DNA of 64,000 bases, taken from NCBI GenBank assembly GCA_013368495.1, contig LUCH01000790.1, forward strand, positions 1 through 64,000, written 5' to 3'. This DNA comes from Paragonimus heterotremus (Eukaryota; Platyhelminthes; Trematoda; Plagiorchiida; Troglotrematidae). Shown here piece by piece: positions 45,683 through 59,350 of this stretch. The translations under genes were made by a program, and so were the position numbers. The notes under the pieces are model-generated. The model was not told the DNA's origin. It searched no databases and saw only the letters and a list, made by a program, of their open reading frames with translations. The first letter of the stretch is position 1, and every line of letters starts with the position of its first letter.

Positions 45683-48600
45683 GTGACTGGCGCGATAAAA
45701 AAAAAAAGCAATCATAGCTATAACACTGATTCATTCACTCTGAGTGGCTGTTCATTCGGCCAGAATAGATGAGAAATGCTGCAAAATGCAAGTGGGAGTC
45801 AGGTCGTATATATCATCGGCTGTACCTAACTTACGGATGTTGACAGCTCCGGTCTGTTATTCTTCCAGTATGTTAGAAAACAATAAAACATGTAACTACG
45901 AATAACTTCCCAGTTTATTCTAACATACCAGTAACCAAGTGTGAACATTTCCTTTATGCTTTTCAGTCCCGAATGTTAAAAGCAGAATATATGAGAAATA
46001 CAGACTACCACCGACAGAGTCGATCAGCGTTTGTGAAGTATGTTAAGGAGCTGTCGTCATGGTTAAGACAGAGTTTGTCTGGAAAAACAGTTTGTGCACT
46101 TTATGACCGAGTAGCCAGCAGTGATTAACGTTGCCTTGTAGAAAGTGTGCAGGTTCGGATTTAAGGTATACAACACGTCAACCGAGTTGTCTGCATCAAC
46201 AATATAACCTACTCCCGTAATGTACATCACAATAAAACAGATAGCATTTCTGTTCGCTCGTCCAGCTATCATTATTTGTTGTGTCTTTTTGCGCACTGTC
46301 TATACAATCCACTATTCGTTGTGGTGAAATCAATCAACTCTGTCGGTATAAACATAACATCAACTGCATGCGAGACAAAACATTTCATCAGATTACGGCT
46401 GTCAATGTGGAGTGAAACACTTGATTGTAACAACCGTTTTTCAATTGCACGATATGTACAGATCAGAACTGGCAGTAACTTAACACAATCTGCTTCTAAA
46501 CTTTTTCACACATCGCCACATTCGTAAAAATGAGCTTGGTTCACCAATTTCAAAAATTCTTAAAACGATCACCTTTCCATCTAATTAGATTCTATATATA
46601 TTTATTTTGTACGTTTCACATAGTGGATTAAACAAATTTCTATACGTAACCTGGTTAAAACCATACAAAAGTGTAAGTTTCTTTATATATATATATATAT
46701 TGCACAATTCGGAAAAAAATGTTAACAACTATTCTGTCACATAACTCTATTTCCATTCTTGTATTACATGCACATTTAAAGAAGTTACAAACGAAACGTG
46801 ATAAATTACAGTGTACTTTTGGACAAGTGCAGATAAATTTATCCTTCAAAGCGTTTGAAATGTTGTTTGGTCTACAAAAGAGCATATAACAAAAGAATGA
46901 ACACCTGGTACATCCGCAACTGGAAACTGTCCCGACAGACAACTGTAGGCTGACCAGGAGGAGATATTTAAACAATACAAAGCCGCTCACGGATGTAGTT
47001 TGGATCAGCAGCAGTATGATTACGAAGTAAAAAGTAGATCCAGACCTATAATATCTTTCAGTGCGAGGTATGATCGCCTTAAATCTTGGTGCACTTACAT
47101 CTGTGTTTAGTTATATTTAAATTCACTTCATATTGTCCAGTTTTCAAAGGACATACCGCGAGAAAGTTGTTTCATGTGGAGCACTCAGTTCGCAATCAAT
47201 AAACAATCTTGTTTTACGGTTACACTTTTGATTTCATAAGCCTGAAATATACCCTCATATCAGTTAAATTTGGACGGCCAATTAGTACTTGATCACTGAC
47301 CTTTTCAACGACCTACACCTCTATCGTGTACAGCCTACGGCGACGGTGGATTTCGATGCGGTATTGATCTGGGTGAAGTTTTCTATTGTAATTTAAGCAG
47401 TCTCAATACGAATTCATGCTTAATGCATCGTTTGTTTTTGTAAGACAGTATGTACAACTGAACGTATGATTTTCAGTCAGATGAGAAGAAGGCAGAAAGA
47501 GGGTTCAGGTGGAATTCGATTAATCAAAATCACGTCGTTTGTAAAAAGGAGGAACTAATAACAAGAAGCAACTGCGCACAAATTTACATCGAGCTAACTG
47601 ACAATGTTGACCATTCACCTTTTCAACATGATTGCAGCCAGACTGCAGAGGTTAGCTAAACCTGCTCATTTACTTTGCTCAAGTGTGTGTATTTGTTAGA
47701 ATGGCATGCTCAGGTTGAGGGCTGGAAACTACTTCACTCATTGTTGCGTATACATGTGTATTTGTCCGTCCCCAAAAGGCAGTCATTTAGATAGAGTCGT
47801 TTAGAGTGAGATTAAAACGTTTAACCACCTCTTGGATTGTATAGTAAGGCTTCAGTACGCCGAATACCAGTGTTGGGCGGAAATTGTGTGATTGTAGTGT
47901 TACAACACCATGACCCAATATCCGCCAGAATGAACAAAACAATACCGGAACCATTTCAAAACTATCACTGTAACGGTGTAATATCTGGCGGTTCCAAGCC
48001 ATCTTGTATGGAAAAACTTAGTCACAACTATTGTTCTTTTGTGCTCCGCTGTCATTTCAAACGGTGCCGAACCATCAGTTGAAAATTTTGTGCACGGTTA
48101 TTCGATATGATCAATAGAGACCTTAAGCGGCTCGATAATTTTTAAAATGATGGCAAGCGAACCAATCTCTGATTGCTACCCCCACCTTTGAGTTCAACTT
48201 GAGTCATGATTGATATACACGAGTACGGACATCGTTTAGGGTTGCAATCCTTTCCACTTCCTTGAGATCTTCAATTATGTTTCCTGTTTCCCGGGTACCT
48301 GATTTTTCTATCCCACAACATAGCGAACCTTGAAGTTGCATTTTAAAACACGTGTCAACCAAATATAATTCCGTAAAAACTTTTTGATCTCTAGTTTCAT
48401 AAAGCAGTTGTTTCACAAGAGACAGACGAAGAGCATGCAGAAATCCTGGCGTCTGGATAAGTAGGGATGCCATGTTTCGTAAGTAGTAACAAACATGATT
48501 GCTTCTTAACACATGCAGTAGTTTCTTTCGGTGAATGCACGTGTTCGGGATGCATACACAACTTTATTTTCTACTTTGTTCCGTGCCTATGATAAAACGT

Positions 48601-51253
48601 TGTCGAAACAAACATCACCAACAGTAAACACCACGTGATTAGAAACAATCATTGCAGGGGTTGAAAACGGGCCTCCTGTAGTTCGACGCCCTGAACAGGC
48701 ATTTCGTCTTCCTGAATAATGACGGCAGCATTTTTGGACCGTCTCAGATAGTATGAGGAAAAACTTCAAAGGTGTTTGTCTTGTTCCACACCTGTTTTTC
48801 ATTTTATGGGGCCGAAATACCACGTCTTAATGTTCACAGGATTGGGCAACTTCATACATTCATTGGGTCAAGATCAATCGAGATAAACTAAGAACAGAAC
48901 TCTATTGGGTACTTCGTTATATTCAAGTAGAATCAGCTGCAGCAAACACTGACTTGATGCACTTCAGCCACAATTGAACTAAGGATCGTACCAGTAATTT
49001 TAATCAAGTAAACTGCACGGAACTATTTTTACATTTCTCACACAAACATATGCGGCGTTAGCGTTTAATTTGCAGGTGATATCCTCTAATTCTGCAATGT
49101 TAACAAACCTTTGTGTCTGTCATATACAGAACACACATTTACAGCTATATTTTGGGGGTTCTAATGAGAAGAACCGTTTAGATGAGGTACTTTTGTAAAC
49201 AGACATTTGTGCATACTGTTGTCCACCTGAAAAGATAGTCCTTTTTCTCACGCTGACTACCAGTTTGGACGGCAGCTCCGATATACTGTTTCTCTTCATT
49301 AATCTTTGATCAACCAGGTTGTTTCATTTATAGTATGGGGAGTTTGTTGTCCCCCGAAAAGATCCGAATAACAATCCCAACTAGCATATCTTGGAACGGC
49401 GGTAGAGTTGTGATGTCAGCAACCCACGAGATTCACAAACTTGTTAGTTTATCTCTTAATCGTAAGAGAAGTCAAATATTTTATTCAATGCAACCCATAC
49501 TTCCGGTGACATAGCCCACTTTGTCTAATTGCTGAAACTTCGTTTGGTCGTCTAAAATTGACACCATCTTCTGTACATACAGACATTGGTCTATTATATG
49601 CAAGGTTCTTGTTGAAGTGGTTGGTGACTTAGATAGTATTAGTCTTACTAGTCAGCTGATGTGCTCCGTTACCGTTCACTCCCTCTCCACGATTGCCTAG
49701 AGTCACAAAATATTCTATTGTATTTGTGAGCTAATTGAAACGATCAACATTGCTTTTCTTATATCGACTGATATTCTAAAAGAATTCTACTGTTTAGGCA
49801 TTAAAAGCGTTAACTTTGGCTTTCTTGATCGGCGCCACTTTCCAATAGATGGGGCTGCCATGAGGAGACCACTGGAGGTTATATTAGTGAACGTCATCAG
49901 AGTTGTCACTATAAATGTTAGGCCAGTGTTGCACCAATATTTAGTCAATCGAAACAGGCAATGGATAACCTGACGTGTCATTTGAATAGTTTTCGTCCGA
50001 ACCCGAAGATAACGGGCGAATTTGAGGCCGACAGCTGTTTGCTGTTTTTGAAAGTGCTCATATACACGCTGGTGAGATGGCTATATTAGAGCAGTCGTCG
50101 ACAGGAAACCCAAGTGGTCCGGTTGATACCCGTATTTTAGTGGTTTCACGCCGGTTCGCAATAAGCGAGCACTGGTGTATAAACTATTCATACTAGCCAA
50201 ATGAGCCTGTGCAGAGGACAGGTTTGCAGAGCAATTAACCCTGTTCATGTACGTTCTTTAATCTAACGGTTACTGTAAGTGGTCCACAGCAAAACCTGAT
50301 AAGCCAAAACTGTCATCCAAACAGGCTAGCAGCCAGAAAAGACATTCAAGTAGAGCTGTTTTTTAAGAAAAACTGAGATATTCGTCATACTACACAAAAA
50401 CTGTCACACTTCATTAAACGAACGATCAACGCAGTCGAACTCTGTAATTAGCTGGAGTCCATAAACCTCCTGCGTTTTTAATCAAAGACCAGCCTAGCGG
50501 CACCACTTTGTACGATGTCTGCAAGTTTGTACGTATTCTAACTGCTCGTTCGAAGTCCTCATGATGATAAATCGTTCCAACCTTTTGTAATTGGTAAATG
50601 TAAATCCTTTTGATTATCATACCAACAACACAGCGGCCACGTGGTGTTTGAGTCTGACGGGCTCACCGGCTTAAAATTTGTTGCACCAATTCCATGGATG
50701 AAACAAGGAAGCTCTTGGTTGACTGTAATCATTTCGTTCAGACAGTCAGATGCATAAATATGACGCGCTGCCTTCCGAAACCTACTATCACTGTGTCAAT
50801 GTTCAGCAGAGCAGAATGTATTTCGGGGTCAGTGTCGACAATTGATAATATACGTTCGTTGATCGTTTTTATTATTTGACTTGTGAGCAAGAGGAATATT
50901 TCTGATCGACCTTGTGTTTGTATGTCAACTCGATATTGTCACATGTTTATCTTACTGTGTTGCTATCGAAAACATGAAAAGTAAATAAGAAAGTGGTAAA
51001 TGAGAAGAAACACTACTGGAAGAGGATGTTCATTCGGAAGCGCTGTGTAAAGCCAAACGGTTTTCACCTGACTAGATTTGCCTGATGTGTACACTCTCAG
51101 GGTTGATCCGAACTGCCATCTGAAGAATCTTTCAGTTCATACTGACTGCTAGGCATTCGATTTGTGTTCTAGTGTTAACGACGTCAAATGAATAGCAGTG
51201 ACTGCCGTGTGGTATTCAAAATAGTATTCAGCTTTTGTGACAGTGGGCTACAG
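45683..51253. other. No recognised gene, 45683-51253
   Basis: A 5.5-kb stretch without supported genes. It holds a TA microsatellite and short unrecognised open frames on both strands. It could be a long intron if the exons at 42.9 and 51.25 kb belong together, which I cannot show. Confidence 0.4.
46684..46700. repeat. TA dinucleotide microsatellite
   Basis: An uninterrupted run of alternating T and A of about 17 bases. Confidence 0.9.
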
Positions 51254-51484
51254 TGGTCCTCGCCGAAGACATCGGAAGGAGTTTGGTCGCTGCCTTGGTC
51301 ATCTCATTTATCCGATCTTAATCCTAAGGAACAGTGGGACAGGGTAATTTGAACGGTATTGTTAACGGAGCCTGTAACACTGCAGGCCCGTTTCCGTCGA
51401 GAACGTGCACTGATCGAGGAAAAGCGTGAACAGTGCCCGAAAGTTAGTCGTTATACGTCAGATCCGTCCTTAGAAAATAAATGA
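51254..51484 (+). CDS. 3' end of an unrecognised gene: two exons with a 42-nt intron
   Basis: Exon 51254-51343 follows acceptor GGGCTACAG and has 30 codons in one frame: WSSPKTSEGVWSLPWSS then HLSDLNPKEQWDR. The intron GTAATT...CACTGCAG occupies 51344-51385 (42 bases, containing an in-frame TGA that splicing removes). The last exon, 51386-51484, encodes ARFRRERALIEEKREQ then CPKVSRYTSDPSLENK and ends with TGA. AATAAA overlaps the stop (51476-51481) and may be the poly(A) signal. Across the junction the protein reads continuously as a charged, probably helical tail (KEQWDRARFRRERALIEEKR). Very short introns are typical of some flatworm genes. The protein is not recognised. An upstream acceptor at 51231 would lengthen the first exon. 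Confidence 0.5.
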
Positions 51485-53024
51485 CTTGATGTTCCTTGAC
51501 TTGTTTATGTGCACTCACGAGTGGCCTTTGTTGTGAAGGAACGATAAATAGATGTTTTACCGTTAGGGTTCCATAGAGCATTGCATTGTGATATGAACCA
51601 ACTCGACTGAATTTACTGTTTCCGTCGTTCACTGCTGGGCTTATTTTTTTTATCAGAAGATGTACGTGCACTGACTTGTTGTAATGAACTTTCAGTCATT
51701 ACTGTTCATTATTCAAAACCTTATCTCGTGTGGTTATTTTGTTTCAAATTATCGTTTTTTTCAAGTTGCTAAGTTTTGTTTTGTTATAAGCACTACTGCC
51801 ATTAGCATTTGACATCGGTTCCAAGATTAGTTGACAAATAATTACACATCAACTAACCATCTTCCTTTGCGTTGTCAAACGAAAAATAAAACGCCTGGTG
51901 CTGTGAGTTTTTAGCTTGAGTGAATGTTACAGACTACTAATATTTCGATTTTTTGTAACTTGACAAATGATCTGGATAGCAGAATATTAGCTCCTAATTA
52001 CCAGATGAAAGAAACAACGATAGCTTAGCACATGTGGAAAAAATGTATCCCTAGAATGTTACTGTCAAAATATAATAACAATACCTGGACCAGAAAACAT
52101 CAGGCAAGTAGAATCGTGCGGACTTTCAGCACTCCAGAAAAGTGGAGTTTCGCTTGAACACACATCATTCGGGTTTAACGCTCAAAAGGGATTTCGCCAA
52201 ATAGATGGTGGAACCCATATGACAAATACAAATGTATGTAAATGAACACTGCTTGGAGGATATGCAACAGAAAATCGCAACTTCAGAAAGTATCTGTGCA
52301 TTTATCATACAGATATATACCTTTTCTGGAGTGAAATAGTTATTGGCAACTATGTCGTCAGAAGAAACCATCGGATTTTCCAGATCGGGGTCGTGTAATC
52401 ATCGACTTCTGACAGAACAGAATAACTGATTTCTAGAATGCGCCCAAAGTACTCTTTGTATGTAAAGATAATGTTCACAGTCTTGTCACTCATGCAAAGT
52501 TCAGCGGCGCGTTTGACGAGTCCATGGCAATGAATTTCATCAGTAGGTCAGAAATGCAGTGTTTGAACAAATTAAACTTTTGTAGGTTGTAGGGATGATT
52601 TTTACACCGTAATCCCCTATGAAAATCCAGACAAAGAGTTTATTTGACCAAATGAATCGATTACAATCTAACGAACGATAAATGCTAAGGAAAAACGTAA
52701 CAGTTAACCGTCACCCCCCGGAATAACATCACAGTTGTAACAATAACTACACTACCTCAGTGTCTAGGCTACAAAATCAGCCAAAATTCACCAATGCCTG
52801 CGCTTTGACAGTTTTATTCCACGAGCATACATAGCCGGACTGGTAAATATAATATCTGACCAGACAAGATGGAATTACACAAACATCGGAATAAATGGAT
52901 TTACTTGCATAACAGTCATCGGAAGTGATATGTATGAAAGGTAAACAGGTCTAGCATATGAATTCATCTACCACCAAAATTACTCTCGAGAAAACGGTGG
53001 CGTTCTGACTGGAGATCATAGTGG
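51485..53024. other. No recognised gene, 51485-53024
   Basis: No supported feature. Confidence 0.45.
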
Positions 53025-53294
53025 ATGTTAAATCAGTTCGGTGAACATTGTAGGAAGCCTACATTTGTTCGCTATTTCTTTGACCATGAGAAAAATCATC
53101 TTCCGAAACGTCCTCATCATCCTGTCACTGATCAGGCAGCTAACGTTGCAGCTTATCAACTCTGGGAACACAACGAGTTACGCGAAAAATCATACGGTAA
53201 GGGAAACGAGGAGCTCTCGGCTCAAATCAAAGTGGATAAAAACCTGCAAAACAGGCTGAAAAAGCGGTCATATGATTTGGGACAACATGGCTAG
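53025..53294 (+). CDS. Exon-like open frame, protein not recognised
   Basis: The frame has ATG at 53025 and TAG at 53292-53294, 89 codons. It is hydrophilic and protein-like: GEHCRKPTFVRYFFDHEK, HHPVTDQAANVAAYQLWEHN and VDKNLQNRLKKRSYDLGQ. Two readings are possible. As an internal exon it would run from acceptor AAATCAG (ends about 53036) to donor TACG followed by GTAAGG (after 53202), a near-consensus donor. As a single exon it ends at the TAG. I recognise no domain. Composition (H, N, K, E, Q rich, few low-complexity runs) argues for real coding, but this is not proof. Confidence 0.4.
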   Translation: MLNQFGEHCRKPTFVRYFFDHEKNHLPKRPHHPVTDQAANVAAYQLWEHNELREKSYGKGNEELSAQIKVDKNLQNRLKKRSYDLGQHG

Positions 53295-55373
53295 TAACGA
53301 GCAAAAATAATTCACACAGCCGATTACTAAGTAGTAGCTGATTGTTCACCAGGCTACAGACCAAACTAAGAATTTCTCCTTCAGTTTATATCCTCAAACA
53401 AATTTATTTTGATTGTTTTTATGCGTTAGCTATGTTTTGTTGTCAATAACTGAACTGATATATTCTTCTTAGTTTGTGTTGCAGTAGTAATCAATTTTGT
53501 TTCGTAAACATATTGTGATCAGCACACGTGAAGATGCGACGCAACTAACGAAAAGTCAGTGTTGCTTTATGTTCATCAAACCTTACTATCCGACAGGACA
53601 TTATCAGGTCACACGTGATCAGCATACCGCTATTCCGCACTGATGAATAAACAACGTCATCGAACTTATAGCTTAAAAAGAGCCCCTCAGACAGCAACAA
53701 CCACGTTCACGACTTTGATTTTTTCATACAAAATATGAATGATCTTGGTTGTCTGTCTGAATAATTGCACAAACTTTAATCGGGCGGTAAGCTTCGAATA
53801 CGAGGTATAAGCAAACCGTTGTTCATCCAAGTATAGACATAATGTTATAATGCCGCCGATTTGTCAGCAAATAGTTTCAACAGGACAGTCAACAGATTCT
53901 TTGTCAAACCTGGTCTCACGTCCTCCGCTATCCGGTTTTATAACAAACAACAGCCTGTCTGTTCAAACTTCATCTCTGTGAACCTATTCTTTCACTTGCT
54001 TTCATGATAGGGGTTGACGTTTTTGTGTACGTCCCAACAGATCTCACGATGAACCCGTGAACATCGTCAAAGATGACCGATCGTAAACAAGCAACATTGG
54101 ACAATGATCGAAAGTTTCACGAGGCATGACGTTTGTTATTCAACTCATGAAAGTTCAACCGAATGACAGTATTAGGCGATACCTCAGCTAATCGAGTCAG
54201 TTCACATTATCTTATAGTATGAATGAATCTATCCGGTTTAATATTCTTTGCGACAAAAAACTGCAGGTCTGTACCAACCTGAAGTAAAGGTTACATGCTT
54301 TAGAGGTTCAACTGGGTTCAAACCAGACATGTAGGTTTTTCGGATTTCACTCACGCAACTAACAATTATGCAAAAGTGCGGCAGATTGCTGATGAGATCC
54401 GTGTTCTTTGTATGTCACATGTGAACAAACCAGCCGACAGTACAGTGTCCTACAAAAGTCTATAACGTTCAATGAAAATGTCACCCATGGGTTTCATTGA
54501 AACATTTATTAATGTTGTTTGTGAGTTAATTTAGGCCAATTTTCATAAAGATTCTCCCTAGACTCGCCTGTTGGTGCAAAAACATGTGTTGCAGTTAATC
54601 AACCTATTAGATCTGTAAGTACATCCACTATTCTGAAGTATGTTTCATCACAAAAAAGCGCCGTAAGACACGTATACTGAACTCCCAGAAATTGGCCACT
54701 TTTAACTGGTAGTGTTTCCACTTTACTAAATAAGAACTCAAATGGCTCCCGTTTTAGCCAACTGAATTCCAAAGGACTGCATGACCATAACCATGTGTCC
54801 AAAGTTAAAGTTCACCATTTAATTTGATTCATCGCATTTTGTCAACACTTCTGAAGGTCATTCTTCACAAAAGTTTAGACCTCACAGCCACTGCCCCGTA
54901 ATTGTATAGTACCGCAAAACTGTGCTTATTGCGACGAAGAGGTTCAACGCACTTCATTTCTTCACGTTCACACAATAATTCAGTAAATGTAACATTGGAT
55001 TAATATAAAGAGCATTTTCCAACTCTGTCATAATCGCAGTCAGTAGAGACTAACTTCATTAGGGACACTAAGTGACGATATTTGGATTTACCTATCCTAA
55101 AGCTAGTTGGAAAGTCGAAGTTGTAGAGATTTCGTTATAATACTTCTGAATAATCGAATATACTTCTTCAACTATATCGCAAGCTGCTCTATATGTTCGA
55201 AAACTATGTCGTTCTGACACTTCGGTTAACGTGGTGGTCTCTCTTATACTTTCGTAAACAATTTGCCTACTGGCACCTCAACAGTCCGTCCTGAGTGTCT
55301 AGATAATTCTTCATTTGTAATCTTCGCTTAGTATAAATCATTGGTCAGTTGTTTATATGCGGTTAGAGTGCAA
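53295..55373. other. No recognised gene, 53295-55373
   Basis: No supported feature. Confidence 0.45.
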
Positions 55374-55430
55374 GAAATGTTACAAGGTTGAACATCACAT
55401 GATTTACGTCTTCTCATTAATCTTTTCAAA
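55374..55430 (+). repeat. PLE-terminus fragment related to copy P3
   Basis: GAAATGTTAC, nine bases, then AACATCACATGATTTACG and TCTTCTCATT correspond to 38694-38740 in the 38-kb insertion. The helix III strands TGTT (55378-55381) and AACA (55391-55394) and the ATC triplet are kept; the CTGATGA block upstream is not recognisable. A solo decayed terminus. Confidence 0.6.
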
Positions 55431-58400
55431 CTCATTACAGAAACCGATTGTTTCCGAATTACACTCTGAGGATGCCTAAGAACTGACTAGAAGATCAAAA
55501 CGAATTTTAAATGACCGGGTATTGCCGTACTTAGTCCAAATTATGTCCCGTTTTAATTGTGTCGTTTGAAAGTACTGTCTTGAAGAGTAATTAACAAAAA
55601 CTGTCAGTTAGGTATTCTTCTATCTTGTAGATCGTGAACAAAGTAGTTGGGAGAAATACACCCTAAGATGAACTTATATGGCTACCCAATTTCTCCGCAT
55701 AACTGTCATCATTACTGGGTGAACAGCAAGCCTTTTTCGCGACAAACTACCAAGTCTAATTGGAAAGCGGTGATAACATCTTTGTTTCTATGTCACTGGA
55801 GAAAAACAGTTATACATGGATAGAAGAAAATCAGCAAAAGAGAAAGTTTTGGATGACCTCCGATTGCAAAGATTTTGTCAAGATGAGGCGGTGACCTGAT
55901 TACATAAGTAGGTATGTAGAATTCAAGCATCACGAGACTCAAAGATGGGCCATCTCGTAGAAATTTGCTTCTAGAGTGCGGCTGAGTTATGGTCTTGTGA
56001 ACATGACTGACGTGACTAACAAATTTCGCTAAATTTTCTCTGTCCATGTTGTACCAATAGAATATAAAACTACTGAGATTTTAATGTTGGCTTTACAACA
56101 AGTTCACCTAAACATGGAGAGGGTTGCCACCTGGTTCCAATCTTCAAGTAGTTATCTGGCGATAGTCTGAAAATCTAAGGGACACTGCGTGATTGAATCC
56201 GCCAGAGTGAAGAGCTAATTTATCAGGGTGATACAAACAACCGGTGATACAGTTGGCTTCCAATATACTAATAATTGGCGGATGGATCGGACTTATGAGT
56301 CTCAGAATAAGTGTTGTAACAAAACTGTGAAAACACCATTTTTGAAGGATAACCCGATTAACGAAGTCCTCTCGTGCACTCAGTAGCTAAAACATCAGTT
56401 GCTAGTTTGGAGCTAAAGAACACGCTTCTTGAATTAATCACTGTCTCATTTTTTATTCCGAGAAGCCGTTTTACCTTGATCGGTCTGATGCACTGAAACA
56501 TTTCGCATAAAAATAAGCATGGGCAGCCAACACTAATTAGCTAGCTGCGCAAAATGTCAGTAAACCGGAGAAAACAGGTGATCGATTAGAATGTAGTAGG
56601 CGGGCTGACGAGTTATGACTGATAATAAGTGTGTTGGAGATTATACATGTGCGTCCTCCAAGCTGAATGAGTCAATGGTGGCAGTGACATTCGGGTGACC
56701 TTAGGCGACTGTGATTCACTAGTAAGTAATAGGAGATTTGTGTGAAGTAAGCTACACATTACTCACAACAGATTGCAATTAGTGGGTCTTCATAAATTAT
56801 GATCCATTCCATATTTGTCCGTCATGCATTCGGTTTAGATCACATTTCTGAACTGCCACAATAATGCTGTCATATATGTCCACAATAGAGGGCAATTGTA
56901 AACATAGTTTATTTCGCCGTTTCCTAGGCAATTACTCTGATATCGAAGTTGCACCAACAAAGGTGTGCCTTCTGACGTGACCACTGCATTGTATAATAAG
57001 AGGTCCGCACGTATAAGGTCTTTAATTCGGAGTAAAAATATACCATTGTAGACACGTATTCACTGTCCCAGAAGACAACAATGAACTGAGGCCACACCCG
57101 TTGAATCTGGGGCCCACTAGTTTCATAATCTCAGCTGGTCATCGAGTAAGTTCTACATTCCCAACTGAAGTCTCTTTCGGTATGAATTGTTATCTTGGGC
57201 GTGGTAGATGAAATGCACTACATCACTGAGACATAATCCACTCGACTTGTCAGTACTGGCCTAGACGTTTTGTCCGCAGGATATTTCATCTTCCCGTTCT
57301 TATCCAGCTCTGTTATTTTGTTACTTCGCTTACATGGGATCCCGTTAGTAGATATGTGCAGTTAACCAGGGCTAAATTGACAAATTCAGTACTAAAACGG
57401 TGGAGGGTTTCAAATTGTGTTGAACGCAGAAAAGTTAACTGATCATACGAATACTGACAATAGTAGGATGTCTAGTTAATGCCAGATGAACATCACTTAT
57501 AAATGATCGCAGCTGTTGCATTGCTATAGACTTTTCAGTCAGTCCTTTTGAAAACCGTAAAATATGTCAATTTTTTCTCCGTGTGTGTGCGGTGGCTCAT
57601 TTATAGTGAAAAAATAAAGGTTAGGCAAACCGATAGCCAGTTTAAGGGCAAATTCAACTACAGGTGTACTCGCAAATTATGTATGGCGAGTTTTGGGGAA
57701 GATGAAAAGATATCTTTAATTTGAACGAATAGTTTTTCCGTTGTGAACGATGAAACAACGTACCACAATGTCATTACTAGATAACTGTAAGAAACTAGGT
57801 CCAATTTCGACCCAACTATGGCCTTTCAAATAGTATAAGATTCGAACACGAAACATTTCAAGGCTTGAATTAACCGTGATAAAGTGCTTGACAAACCCCG
57901 TTTTTGTGTACAAAAACCCAGGCACTACATTAGAAAGCAATGTTCCATTTCGCTACTTATCTTTTGTTTCATTTTATATTTACCTGTGTCAACTATGTGG
58001 TGTTTTGTAATTACAGTTCTACAATCGTCACTTACGTCAGCTCTATCAGTAAATTTTGTCACCAAACCCTCGAATAGTTTTTTTTGGTGAGTTTCACTTC
58101 AGTATCAACCTTTCCGGCAATGGTGTCATCATGTAAGTGGGTTTGGAACGTTCTCAAGTTGTCACCATCAGACAAACTGACTTTGTTTTATTGCTCCGTC
58201 TGCTCGTTTGAAAGATTATAACAGTTTTTTATAGAAAATTTGGAAGTTGCGTGTAAAATGTCCTTGTGCAGACTCATTCATGGATCATCGATTTAATGTG
58301 CTCTTTTGTCAACAACTGATTTATGATTACATTCTACTTTGCAATAATCAACATCGTTTAAACAAACGGATTACCCGATTAAGCGAAGATGATCCGGTTT

Positions 58401-59254
58401 GAAGTAGAACGGCAAGTAGAACGGTGTAAACACTAATGTGGTGCCTGATTATGTACACATGGACGTTCACAATGGCAACGCTGCATTTCTTCGTCACACT
58501 TAAGGCGTAAAAAAGCGTTATAAACTCTCCTTCCGGGTGTATTTATGCTATAGATTCCACTATGGTCATAATGTTTGCGTACACCTGAATGAAAATAACC
58601 TGTTTTGAGTGGCAATTCTTACAGAAATATAGTTCACAATCACAGAATAGTCTGAGAAACTGATCGAGAGCAACTGTTAGGTAAAGAACAGTAGCGTAGG
58701 TTCACCGGTGCAGGCCGCAAAAACAAATGGTAGGATTGATTACTGAAACCAACCCAAATGTACACAAAAATGGTTTGTAGTATCAGCCAAACTACACATA
58801 ACAGCACTTCTTACTAATGTAGATGATCAAGATATTCAGATATCACATTGTGTCATACTTATAATTAACTAGGTAGCTTTTGGTTTTAACGTTATCGAAG
58901 TCGGAAGGATTCCAAATTTTATAACAGCGGTTTCTGAATGAACAATAGCACATTCCATTCTTATTTACAGAAATGAAAGTTCCACGTTGAAGACAGTCGA
59001 TCCACTGCGAAAAGTTGATTCCAAGCACTAATAGTAGTTTCAAATTGTTTCGTGAACCTCCAGGACTAATTACCGAACTAGTCCGAACCCATTGTTTGTC
59101 ATCCTCTGCAAATGACATTAAACACAGTTCCACAGGTCCACTCCCCAATCCGGAGCAGTACCCTTTGAGGGCTTGATCAGTTCTGCTTTGAGCCTGTTAT
59201 CATAAGACATAGCACTCGTTTAAAATACGTAATTCACAAAAACTAGTGGGAAAC
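55431..59254. other. No recognised gene, 55431-59254
   Basis: No supported gene; a 12-bp tandem repeat lies at 58402-58425. Confidence 0.45.
58402..58425. repeat. 12-bp direct tandem repeat
   Basis: AAGTAGAACGGC followed by AAGTAGAACGGT. Confidence 0.8.
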
Positions 59255-59350
59255 TTCATCAGTGCAGAAAGAAGACATATGTTGCGATATATTGACCTTT
59301 TGTTTACCCTCATCAGTCGCAAGCGTAAAACATGCGAGTTATATATGACA
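59255..59350 (-). repeat. Solo PLE terminus with hammerhead-like core
   Basis: The minus strand reads TATATAACTCGCATGTTTTA, then CTGATGA (59310-59316), eight bases GGGTAAAC, AAAA instead of GAAA, and further on CGCAACATATGTCTTCTTTC. The same blocks in the same order occur at 16.1 and 45.3 kb, but no coding remnant lies upstream. GAAA to AAAA should inactivate the ribozyme. Confidence 0.55.

Noticed and set aside
57320..57370. ATGGGATCCC as the PLE RT G-V-A-M-G-S-P block
   Set aside because: Flanking residues do not fit any PLE RT motif in any frame.
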